Positions 1 to 5,480 of a stretch of 6,471 bases of DNA are shown piece after piece; positions within the stretch are counted from its first letter, which is position 1; each line of letters starts with the position of its first letter. The notes under the pieces are model-generated. The model saw only the letters and a list, made by a program, of their open reading frames with translations, did no database searches and was not told where the DNA came from. Made by a program: the position numbers and the translations under genes. Source of the stretch: Lachnospiraceae bacterium (lineage in GTDB: Bacteria > Bacillota > Clostridia > Lachnospirales > Lachnospiraceae); contig JAFVEU010000125.1 of the NCBI GenBank assembly GCA_017475845.1, positions 1 through 6,471 on the forward strand, read 5' to 3'.

Positions 1-316
1 CCGGCGAGCCGGGGACAGAAGTACTTGCCTTAGAGGATGTTTCTCAGGAAAGGCAAGTACAATTCCGGCGAGCCGGGGACAGAAGTACTTGCCTTAGAGG
101 AGGTTTCGCGGGAAAGGCAAGTACAATTCCGGCGAGCCGGGGACAGAAGTACTTGCCTTAGAAGATGTTTTGCGGGAAAGGCAAGTACAATTCCAGCGAG
201 CCGGGGACAGAAGTACTTGCCTTAGAGGAGGTTTCGCGGGAAAGGCAAGTACAATTAGAGCTAGAAGAGCGTGGGAGTACTTGCCTTAGAGGAGGTTTCG
301 CGGGAAAGGCAAGTAA
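1..316. repeat. Tandem array of five 40-bp hairpin elements, 64-bp period
   Basis: Five elements start at 21, 85, 149, 213 and 277, exactly 64 bp apart. Each has an 11-bp perfect inverted repeat, GTACTTGCCTT and AAGGCAAGTAC, around an 18-nt loop. Loops 2, 4 and 5 are identical (AGAGGAGGTTTCGCGGGA); loops 1 and 3 each differ at three positions. The stems are unchanged except that the last base of element 5 (316) is A instead of C. The 24-bp linkers contain a second small palindrome, CCGGCGAGCCGG, in copies 1 to 3 (copy 3 with one change); the fourth full linker differs. The window opens inside a linker, so the array probably continues to the left. The 64-bp period is not a multiple of 3 and no frame gives a sensible protein. 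The function is unknown; a REP/BIME-like extragenic element or a protein-binding array are both possible. Confidence 0.93.
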
Positions 317-521
317 CGAGCTGGCTGAGGCGGAATTATTTGTGCTCCCATTGGCTGGTAGTGTTATAATCAGGATCACAGGGCAGATCGTGAGCATTCA
401 GGGGACGGCGCAATGAGACTGGAAGAGGGGGAAGAGCCTGCAAACGGGAATCGGTAGGAAAACCCTGTGCAAAGCTATAACCTGAAACCTGAAAAGATCA
501 TTTCCGGAGGGAGTTTGACAG
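317..521. other. Non-coding region upstream of the alpha/beta hydrolase gene
   Basis: This stretch has no convincing gene. It holds one promoter candidate (340-370) and, just before the hydrolase start, a strong ribosome site GGAGGGAG at 506-513. A 14-codon reading frame at 413-457 has no support. A CCTGAAA direct repeat occurs near 481-495. No clear riboswitch or terminator was seen. Confidence 0.6.
340..370 (+). promoter_or_regulatory. Candidate extended -10 promoter for the hydrolase gene
   Basis: TGTTATAAT at 362-370 matches the extended -10 form TGnTATAAT exactly. The best -35 is a poor TTGTGC at 340-345 with a 19-bp spacer, which is tolerable for an extended -10 promoter. It would give a leader of about 145 nt ahead of the gene at 522. 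It begins 24 bp after the hairpin array. Confidence 0.45.
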
Positions 522-1085
522 ATGGACAGAAAACTTGCTGTATTTTTTCCGGGCGTTGGCTATCACAATGATAAGCCGCTGCTGTACTATACGAGAAAGG
601 CAGCGATGCAGAACGGATATGAGATCATAAACGTATCTTATGATTTTTCGGAAAATGCCGGAAATATCAAGGGCGATGCGGAGAAAATGAAGGCAGCTTT
701 TGAAACGGCATTAAAGCAGGCAGAAGAGCAATTAAAGACAGTGGGATTCGGGAAGTACGACCGGGTGGTTTTCACCGGAAAGAGTGTGGGAACTGTTGTG
801 GCCGCGTATTACAACAGGATGCATAAGGTGAATGCGGACCTGATAGTGTTAACTCCGGTGCCGCAGACCTTTGATCTTCTGAAGGATACCAGGGGGATCC
901 TGTTCCATGGGAACGCTGATCCCTGGTGTGAAAACGGGATAGCGGAGGCTGCCTGTAATTCACTTGGAATTGAATACATGATGATAGATGATGCAAATCA
1001 TTCTCTGGAAACGGGTAATGTTTCAAAAGATATTTCCATAATCCGGTCTGTTCTGGAGCGGGTTGAAAGGTTTCTGGCCGGTTAA
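522..1085 (+). CDS. Small alpha/beta hydrolase, serine nucleophile type
   Basis: A 187-residue single-domain alpha/beta hydrolase. The nucleophile elbow is GKSVG (residues 86-90, Ser88) after a hydrophobic strand; the acid is Asp133 in HGNADPW and the histidine is His160 in DDANHSLETG. FPGVGY (9-14) near the N-terminus fits the oxyanion-hole loop. The order Ser-Asp-His and the short length without a lid resemble the compact KANL3/Tex30-like bacterial hydrolases, which are usually annotated only as alpha/beta hydrolases; the substrate cannot be told. There is no signal peptide, so it should be cytosolic. The ATG follows GGAGGGAG (506-513) at good spacing. It appears to be a single-gene unit: the next gene has its own strong promoter and 223 bp of non-coding sequence lies between. 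The fold is well supported; the specific role is unknown. Confidence 0.9.
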   Translation: MDRKLAVFFPGVGYHNDKPLLYYTRKAAMQNGYEIINVSYDFSENAGNIKGDAEKMKAAFETALKQAEEQLKTVGFGKYDRVVFTGKSVGTVVAAYYNRMHKVNADLIVLTPVPQTFDLLKDTRGILFHGNADPWCENGIAEAACNSLGIEYMMIDDANHSLETGNVSKDISIIRSVLERVERFLAG

Positions 1086-1129
1086 TGCGGAACTCCTATA
1101 GAGCTTCCGGATGGCCAGAAGAATGCTTT

Positions 1130-1222
1130 AGCAGAATCCGGACTGCCTACGGAACTTCCCGGCAGCTTTCGGGCTGCCTACGGAACTTCCCGGCAGGATC
1201 CGGGCTGCCAACAGGTCTCCTT
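1130..1222. repeat. 31-bp tandem repeat with GGCAG/CTGCC dyads
   Basis: Three units start at 1130, 1161 and 1192, 31 bp apart; the third is degraded in its second half. Each carries an inverted repeat: GCAG/CTGC (1131-1146), GGCAGC-TTTCGG-GCTGCC (1161-1178) and GGCAG/CTGCC (1192-1209). Units 1 and 2 then share CTGCCTACGGAACTTCCC, which contains the small palindrome GGAACTTCC. No T-run follows any stem, so a standard intrinsic terminator is unlikely. The array ends 20 bp before the flavodoxin -35. Confidence 0.85.
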
Positions 1223-1241
1223 AACAGATTTCCTTGTGCTC

Positions 1242-1270
1242 TTGACAATATATATTTGAAACAATATAAT
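1242..1270 (+). promoter_or_regulatory. Consensus sigma-A promoter of the flavodoxin gene
   Basis: TTGACA (1242-1247) and TATAAT (1265-1270) are both perfect and 17 bp apart. Transcription should begin near 1277, giving a leader of about 30 nt. The spacer contains ATATT-TGAAAC-AATAT (1252-1267). From 1252 to 1270 it matches the ohrR promoter at 5427-5445 except for one base. So strong a core promoter is normally held down by a repressor. Confidence 0.88.
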
Positions 1271-1296
1271 GTTGCACAACATAAAAATTGTTTTAA
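1256..1296. promoter_or_regulatory. Nested dyad over -10 and start site, probable operator
   Basis: The inner arms ATGTTG (1269-1274) and CAACAT (1277-1282) surround CA. The outer arms AAACAAT (1259-1265) and ATTGTTT (1287-1293) have nearly the same centre, and TT (1256-1257) pairs with AA (1295-1296) beyond one mismatch. The dyad covers the -10, the start site and the front edge of the ribosome site. Most of it lies upstream of the likely +1, so it is better read as a DNA operator than an RNA hairpin. It is absent from the ohrR promoter. The regulator is not known. Confidence 0.55.
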
Positions 1297-1308
1297 GGAG
1301 GTCCGAAA

Positions 1309-1716
1309 ATGACATTTGCAGTAAGATACTATACAAAGACAGGAAATACAAAAAAGCTTGCTAAGGCAATAGCCGATGAGCTGGGAGTAGAGGCGCTGCC
1401 CATAAGTGAACCGGTTACGGAAAAGGTGGATGCCCTTTTCCTTGGCAATTCATATTATGCCTTCAGCATTGACCCGGAGGTCAGGAAGTTTGTTGCTTCC
1501 CTTGATAAGGACAAGGTTGGGAAGATAGTGAATTTCGGCTCTGCGGCAATGCTCAATTCCACATATAAAAAGATTAAGGCAGAGGCCGATAAGGTGGGGA
1601 TCCCCATGGATGACAGGGAATTTCACTGTAAGGGCGAGTTCAAGATGCTGCATAAGGGCAGGCCCAATGAAAATGACATAAGAGATGCGGTTGCATTTGC
1701 AAGACAGTATAAATAA
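1309..1716 (+). CDS. Short-chain flavodoxin-like FMN protein
   Basis: A 135-residue flavodoxin-fold protein, shorter than classical flavodoxins (about 140 to 170). The FMN phosphate loop is YTKTGNTKKLA (residues 8-18), matching the family pattern (S/T)xTGNT. GNSYYAF (47-53) and VNFGSAA sit where the isoalloxazine-binding loops are expected. Flavodoxins carry low-potential electrons and can replace ferredoxin when iron or redox state is poor; the partner here is unknown. The start is firm: AAGGAGGT (1295-1302) lies 6 nt before the ATG. Its promoter is consensus and carries the same operator-like core as ohrR, so peroxide control by OhrR is my inference. Read-through into the lipoprotein gene 84 bp downstream is possible because I see no terminator. 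Confidence 0.92.
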   Translation: MTFAVRYYTKTGNTKKLAKAIADELGVEALPISEPVTEKVDALFLGNSYYAFSIDPEVRKFVASLDKDKVGKIVNFGSAAMLNSTYKKIKAEADKVGIPMDDREFHCKGEFKMLHKGRPNENDIRDAVAFARQYK

Positions 1717-1755
1717 AATATCAGGGGAGCCACGAGGTTCCGGGAAGCAGGATGA

Positions 1756-1784
1756 CCGCACATAGACACCGGATGACGGTGCGG
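1756..1784 (+). promoter_or_regulatory. Two competing short hairpins before the lipoprotein ribosome site
   Basis: CCGCAC (1756-1761) can pair with GTGCGG (1779-1784), while CACCG (1767-1771) can pair with CGGTG (1777-1781). The two stems share bases, so they exclude one another. The ribosome site GGGAGG begins 7 nt later. This may be chance; no T-run follows, so it does not look like a terminator. Confidence 0.3.
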
Positions 1785-1800
1785 CGGAATGGGAGGATAA

Positions 1801-3060
1801 ATGAAAATGAAGAAGATGACAGCAGTTCTGTCCATGATCTTGATTATGGCTTTGCTAACAGCATGTACAAAAAAGGCGGATACCACGGAACAGACTCCCT
1901 CTGTTCAGGCGACAGAGGCTGCAGAAGCAGCGGGGACAGAGGAAAAGACAGAGGCTGCAGAAGCAGCGGGGACAGAGGAGAAGACAGAGGCTGCAGAAGC
2001 AGCGGGGACAGAGAAGACGGCGGAGGACGCAGGTGCAGCGGCATCAGAGGAGACCGGGGCTCCCGAAGCAGCTGAAAAGAGTACCGAGGTATCGAACAAG
2101 CTGTTTTCCATCACACTTCCCGATAAGGCAGCGGGCCTGTTTGTTTCCGAAATAACCGAAAACGGGATCTCCATATATGATAAGGAAGCAAAAGAAGCAG
2201 AATTCGGCGGTTTTGCATTTAATGTGTCGGCATATAAGGAACCCTCGGAATATGCGGGAGGGATGGATTCCAAGGTCGGGGAGTACAGGGCGGCTGACGG
2301 AACTCTCTACGATATAGTGGTTTCATACCCTTCCGATGTGCAGTATGACTATACAAAAAATACGGATGGAATGCCCGAGAGTTATGAAATGCTGTACAGA
2401 GGTGCGGAGGATATCATAAAAACCCTGAAGGGATCCGATGGCAGCGGTGAATTTATCTGGGGCGCAGGAACCAAAGGAGAGGATCTGTACGGTGATGTGC
2501 TGAAAAAGCATGTTCAGGCTGTCAATGAAAAATGGGATGCCAATCGTCTGGAAGAAGAGGGGTTAAGCCCTGAGTATTACGCACTTTCCGTGGACGGTGA
2601 AAATGTGCTTGAAAAGGTGGGCTACGCATATTTTGATGAGAACCATGACGGTGTTGATGAGCTGTTTATCGGAGTGATCTCGGACGGGGATATGAAGGGT
2701 GTGGCCTATGATATCTACACCATGGTCAACCGCAAGCCGGAACATGTTGTAAGCGGAACCGCAAGGAACAGGTATTATGCTCTTAACTCGGGCATGCTGG
2801 TGAACGAGCATTCTGACGGAGCAAATGCGGAAGGATGGGATATTTATGATATCGAGCCCAACACCACAAATCTGATGGACCAGGTTAAGATGAAGATAGA
2901 CAGATACGAAAATGAGGAAAAGCCCTGGTTTGTTTCCTATGATAACGGAGAAACCTGGGAGAGTCAGGATGAGAAGGAGTTTGAGGACTATAAGGCCAAT
3001 TTCTCCGATTATATGAGATTTGATTTTACCCCGCTCTCGTCAGTGCAGGGGGCTGACTGA
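1801..3060 (+). CDS. Secreted lipoprotein with Ala/Glu/Thr repeat linker
   Basis: A 419-residue lipoprotein. Residues 1-21 are a signal peptide with Lys-rich start and hydrophobic core; LLTAC gives a lipobox with Cys22 as the lipidated residue, so it should be anchored outside the membrane. Residues 38-71 are a low-complexity linker with a 12-residue repeat (TEAAEAAGTEEK) present about three times. Residues 99-209 form a globular region beginning NKLFSITLP. The C-terminal region has FDENHDGVDELFIG (D279, N281, D283), a DxNxDG loop resembling calcium-binding loops, and then a Trp/Tyr-rich end. I do not recognise a named family; a surface-binding or cell-wall role is only a guess. GGGAGG (1791-1796) is 4 nt from the first ATG and 10 nt from a second in-frame ATG at 1807, so the true start may be either; the signal peptide works with both. 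Confidence 0.88.
   Translation: MKMKKMTAVLSMILIMALLTACTKKADTTEQTPSVQATEAAEAAGTEEKTEAAEAAGTEEKTEAAEAAGTEKTAEDAGAAASEETGAPEAAEKSTEVSNKLFSITLPDKAAGLFVSEITENGISIYDKEAKEAEFGGFAFNVSAYKEPSEYAGGMDSKVGEYRAADGTLYDIVVSYPSDVQYDYTKNTDGMPESYEMLYRGAEDIIKTLKGSDGSGEFIWGAGTKGEDLYGDVLKKHVQAVNEKWDANRLEEEGLSPEYYALSVDGENVLEKVGYAYFDENHDGVDELFIGVISDGDMKGVAYDIYTMVNRKPEHVVSGTARNRYYALNSGMLVNEHSDGANAEGWDIYDIEPNTTNLMDQVKMKIDRYENEEKPWFVSYDNGETWESQDEKEFEDYKANFSDYMRFDFTPLSSVQGAD
1912..2019 (+). repeat. 36-bp in-frame tandem repeat in the lipoprotein gene
   Basis: Copies start at 1912, 1948 and 1984; the third loses its match near the end. Copies 1 and 2 are almost identical at the DNA level, including synonymous positions, which suggests recent slippage or duplication. 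Each encodes TEAAEAAGTEEK. The length is likely to vary between strains without breaking the frame, changing only the tether between lipid anchor and globular part. Confidence 0.9.
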
Positions 3061-3154
3061 TAATTAAGAGGGTAGGCCTGAAATAATGAACGAAAGGCGT
3101 ATCCGTCCGGGATCCGGAGGGCTCTGAACAGTTAGAGAAAGTGGTTTTGTACCC

Positions 3155-3652
3155 ATGCTGAGATATTGTGAAAACTGCAGGAAGGATTTTGAATTTGCCC
3201 CATTGGCTGTATCGGGGAAGGATGATCTTATCTGCCCGGAATGTGGGAACGTCATAGGAAAGAACAGCAGGAATCCGGCTAACAGGCTGGATTCCGATAA
3301 AACAGAGGAAGCGATAGGAAATACATTTGCAAAATTGCTGCATCTGTCTTATATCTTCTATATGGTCATGGGGCTGCTGGGAGTTGCCGGCTTTCTTACA
3401 GGGATTAATAAACTCCTGTATATCGCAACGGTGATCTCCCTTCTTGCTTTTGTGATCCAGTTTATGACAGGAACACTGGTCTTTACATCCGGGATCATCT
3501 TTCTGCCTGTCGGAGCGGCAGCGGGATATTACTATTTCAGGACCATTGAAGGGGCGTGCCTTGGGATACATATAGTGTTTCTCATAAGGCATCTGATCAG
3601 GGACATTTTCTTCATGCTCCTTTTCAAGCTTATAGGAATGTTGCCCCGGTGA
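3155..3652 (+). CDS. Zinc-ribbon membrane protein of unknown function
   Basis: A 165-residue protein. The N-terminal 32 residues hold a zinc ribbon, C5-x2-C8 and C27-x2-C30, expected to bind one zinc in the cytosol. A polar linker (about 33-58) follows, then hydrophobic segments near 64-83, 88-104 and 108-128, and a last hydrophobic stretch at 134-163 interrupted by Arg and His (RHLIRD). So three or four membrane passes are likely. I do not recognise a family. The ATG is the only in-frame start after a stop at 3125. Its ribosome site is weak (GAGAAAG around 3135-3140), unlike every neighbouring + strand gene, so it may be poorly translated or coupled to the lipoprotein mRNA 94 bp upstream. 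A longer opposite-strand frame exists here but has an implausible composition. Confidence 0.78.
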   Translation: MLRYCENCRKDFEFAPLAVSGKDDLICPECGNVIGKNSRNPANRLDSDKTEEAIGNTFAKLLHLSYIFYMVMGLLGVAGFLTGINKLLYIATVISLLAFVIQFMTGTLVFTSGIIFLPVGAAAGYYYFRTIEGACLGIHIVFLIRHLIRDIFFMLLFKLIGMLPR

Positions 3653-3683
3653 CCAAAGATACACTTGTTTTCGTTCATATAGG

Positions 3684-4565
3684 TTATAACTTTATCGAGT
3701 CCATAAGGCCTTTGAGATAAGGCCGTATCAGTTCTTCTTTGCTCAGACCGTATTTATTTGCAATAAGCTCAATGATATCAAGAGGAAGGGCTGCGTTGCT
3801 GCTGTCCTCGTGTCTGCCCATGTATCTGCCCAGTCCGAACAGTTCGATCTTTATCTCTGCAGGACTGACCTCGTCATCGCACAATCCTTTTTCCAGTTTG
3901 TCAAGTCTGCTTTTTGAAAGCCGGTTGGAGATCCGGCCTATAAGCAGCGCTACCCCGAAGGCGAATATAAACATGGCAGCGGCGGAGACGGCAACAGGAG
4001 CGTTTGTGGTCAGGGAGTAATAGTCCGGCCATCCGCCCTTTGCCTCCCCTATGATGACCACTTCAATAAAATAAACGAAACTGTATACAGCAAAAGGGAT
4101 CAGACATATCAGAGCATCTTTTACCGTGTACATATAATTCGACTCAATGAAGAAAAAAGAGAGCATGACCATTATCGGACAGATGATATGCAGATATAAA
4201 TTTGCCCCTCCGAAGGCCATGACCGGATCAGTCCAGCTTATGACGAAGACTGCAAAGAGCATGATAAGAGATATACAGGATGTGCCGATATAGTACAGTC
4301 TCGCGGTCCATCTCGGACAGGAAAATCTTTTTTTGCGTATCCCTTCAACTGCAAAGGGAGCAAGCATCCCCGCGCTCAGTGCAGTAATGAGATTGGTGTC
4401 TACGGTAAAATACCTGAAGAGTTCCGAAGGCGTCTCCCCGTTTCTGGTATACAGTATAAGTCCGATAAGGATGCCGTTTATCGAAAACAGCAAAGCCGAA
4501 AGACAGGCTATGAGTGCTATGATGCTCCTTATTTTATAGAGTCCTATAATGTAGTGCCTTTTCAT
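3684..4565 (-). CDS. Six-pass membrane protein, Pr6Pr/AIG1-like
   Basis: A 293-residue protein with six hydrophobic segments (about 14-38, 53-74, 89-110, 122-141, 149-172, 188-210) and an 83-residue cytosolic-looking tail. FRYFTVDTNLITA (50-62) and NLYLHIICP (122-130) match the two hallmark regions of the Pr6Pr / FAR-17a-AIG1 type, (F)FTxxTNL and HxxxP. In human AIG1 and ADTRP a Thr and a His in such positions form the active site for hydrolysing fatty-acid esters of hydroxy fatty acids; the candidates here are Thr54 and His126. The family match is from motifs and topology only. The start overlaps the upstream gene's stop as ATGA (4565-4562), with AGGAGAAG six nt before, so the two are translationally coupled. 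The tail (211-293), ending in a KYGLSKEELIRPYL stretch, is not part of the core fold and I cannot name it. Confidence 0.82.
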   Translation of the reverse strand: MKRHYIIGLYKIRSIIALIACLSALLFSINGILIGLILYTRNGETPSELFRYFTVDTNLITALSAGMLAPFAVEGIRKKRFSCPRWTARLYYIGTSCISLIMLFAVFVISWTDPVMAFGGANLYLHIICPIMVMLSFFFIESNYMYTVKDALICLIPFAVYSFVYFIEVVIIGEAKGGWPDYYSLTTNAPVAVSAAAMFIFAFGVALLIGRISNRLSKSRLDKLEKGLCDDEVSPAEIKIELFGLGRYMGRHEDSSNAALPLDIIELIANKYGLSKEELIRPYLKGLMDSIKL

Positions 4566-5371
4566 TGGTTTCTTCTCCTGTCTCTAAAGTATAACGGCAG
4601 ATATACAAGCACTATCATAAACGCTGCCATAATGATCCGGATGACAAGATAGATAAGGTACTGCCATTTTTCGGTAACGGTAATACCCAGGGGATTGTTA
4701 TATGAGGAAAAGAAGTTTACCGCATATTCAAGCCCCATAAGCCGGCCATTCTGATATGCCGGAACGCTCAGCATGGAATTCAGATAGAGCGAGACACAAT
4801 CAAGGATCACCACAGCGGCGATCATCCATTTACAGTCTGCGAAATGGATATCACATTCCTTCGAAAACCCTATATATATGGCAATCACTATGATCATGGA
4901 ATGATAGATGAAGAATTCCCAGGCACGGGGAGATGTCAGAAAATCTGGCGCCGAGTCAAACTTCGGAGCCAGTGATGACAATAATACCGCCATTATCCCG
5001 CCGATAAGAGTTGTCCCGTAGATCACCGAATATAGCCGCTTCTGCCATGTTTCGTTTTTTATCACAAGAGCCAGGAATATGAACGCTATCTGCAGGGAAC
5101 ATAGTTCAAAGGGTAGATGCTCAGCCATGAGATAGGGCGAATAACGTCCCGTTTCCCTGTAAACAAAGGTTCCGCCGCTGATAACCGGCTCGACAACGGG
5201 AACCAGCTCAAGTAACAGAAACATTTTAATAAGCTCCATTGCCGCAGCGAGACAGAAGCAGATCTTCAGCAGCTTTCTTACAGGAGGCTTCTTTGTGAAG
5301 CATACAGCAGTGCCACAAAGGATCATAATAATGCTGATGATTATAAATATTATGTGACCTGTTCCGAACAT
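4562..5371 (-). CDS. TMEM164/YwaF-like multi-pass membrane protein
   Basis: A 269-residue, almost wholly hydrophobic protein with six or seven likely membrane segments. EHLPFELCSLQIAF (84-97) and EFFIYHSMIIV (152-162) are the signature regions of the YwaF/TMEM164 family (TIGR02206 type). Cys91 and His157 would be the paired active-site residues; human TMEM164 has been reported as a cysteine-centre acyltransferase acting on ether phospholipids, while bacterial members have no assigned role. The only upstream start is the ATG at 5371; a stop lies 21 nt before it and the next Met is residue 16. There is no ribosome site, and an extended -10 ends 6 nt before the ATG, so the mRNA is probably leaderless. 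It leads a two-gene unit with the AIG1-like protein and diverges from ohrR across 109 bp. Family: fairly sure; enzyme activity: inference. Confidence 0.82.
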   Translation of the reverse strand: MFGTGHIIFIIISIIMILCGTAVCFTKKPPVRKLLKICFCLAAAMELIKMFLLLELVPVVEPVISGGTFVYRETGRYSPYLMAEHLPFELCSLQIAFIFLALVIKNETWQKRLYSVIYGTTLIGGIMAVLLSSLAPKFDSAPDFLTSPRAWEFFIYHSMIIVIAIYIGFSKECDIHFADCKWMIAAVVILDCVSLYLNSMLSVPAYQNGRLMGLEYAVNFFSSYNNPLGITVTEKWQYLIYLVIRIIMAAFMIVLVYLPLYFRDRRRNQ

Positions 5372-5377
5372 AAGAGC

Positions 5378-5386
5378 ATTATACCA
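5378..5386 (-). promoter_or_regulatory. Extended -10 promoter for the membrane-protein pair
   Basis: Read on the minus strand, 5386 to 5378 is TGGTATAAT, a perfect TGnTATAAT. The region 17 bp upstream (5401-5406, TAGTTT) is a poor -35, as extended -10 promoters allow. Transcription would start about 5371-5372, at or one base before the ATG. Confidence 0.55.
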
Positions 5387-5416
5387 TGTTCAGGCCGACA
5401 AAACTAAAATTTCCTC

Positions 5417-5445
5417 TTGACATATAATATTTGACACAATATAAT
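5417..5445 (+). promoter_or_regulatory. Consensus promoter of ohrR-gpx with built-in dyad
   Basis: TTGACA (5417-5422) and TATAAT (5440-5445) are perfect and 17 bp apart; the start should be near 5452. Within the spacer and -10 lies ATATT-TGACAC-AATAT (5427-5442), a site well placed for repression by the encoded OhrR. TATAATAT occurs twice (5423 and 5440) and GACA three times, so the site also has direct-repeat character. The match to the flavodoxin promoter runs 18 of 19 bases from ATATTTGA to the end of the -10. OhrR proteins usually repress their own genes from such sites. Confidence 0.85.
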
Positions 5446-5480
5446 ATGACAAAAGGTAAATTGCCGAGGGGGTAAAAAAG

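Noticed and set aside
224..241. AGGAGG in the hairpin loops as a ribosome site or anti-ribosomal decoy
   Set aside because: Two of the five loops lack it (AGGATG or AGATG), so it is not a kept feature, and no start codon follows.
1..316. CRISPR array
   Set aside because: The 24-bp intervals are nearly identical to each other instead of unique, the 40-bp elements have long perfect stems with varying loops, and no cas gene is present.
37..416. Small proteins read through the hairpin array (37-225, 165-416 and the opposite strand)
   Set aside because: A 64-bp period shifts frame at each copy, there is no usable ribosome site, and the peptides are only the repeat read in changing frames.
413..457. 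14-codon leader peptide
   Set aside because: Composition is uninformative and there is no attenuator structure; only a chance frame is visible.
1161..1178. Intrinsic terminator after the hydrolase gene
   Set aside because: The 6-bp stem GGCAGC/GCTGCC is fair, but it is followed by TACGG with no T-run.
1085..1312. 75-residue ORF whose ATG overlaps the hydrolase stop
   Set aside because: It runs through the 31-bp repeat, the flavodoxin promoter and its ribosome site; the repeat period breaks frame and no family is recognisable.
1931..1940. CGGGGACAGA shared by the hairpin array linkers and the lipoprotein repeat
   Set aside because: Only 10 bp match, in coding versus palindromic context; the flanks do not align, so common origin is unsupported.
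1752..2075. 107-residue overlapping ORF with Gly-Asp-Arg repeats
   Set aside because: It is the lipoprotein's 36-bp repeat read in another frame; the lipoprotein has signal peptide, lipobox and ribosome site.
3108..3122. Hairpin TCCGG/CCGGA before the zinc-ribbon gene as terminator
   Set aside because: The 5-bp stem has a 3-nt loop and no T-run follows.
3026..3664. 212-residue minus-strand ORF opposite the zinc-ribbon gene
   Set aside because: It is rich in His, Cys, Lys and Gln with no fold-like pattern; the plus-strand frame has a zinc ribbon and membrane segments.
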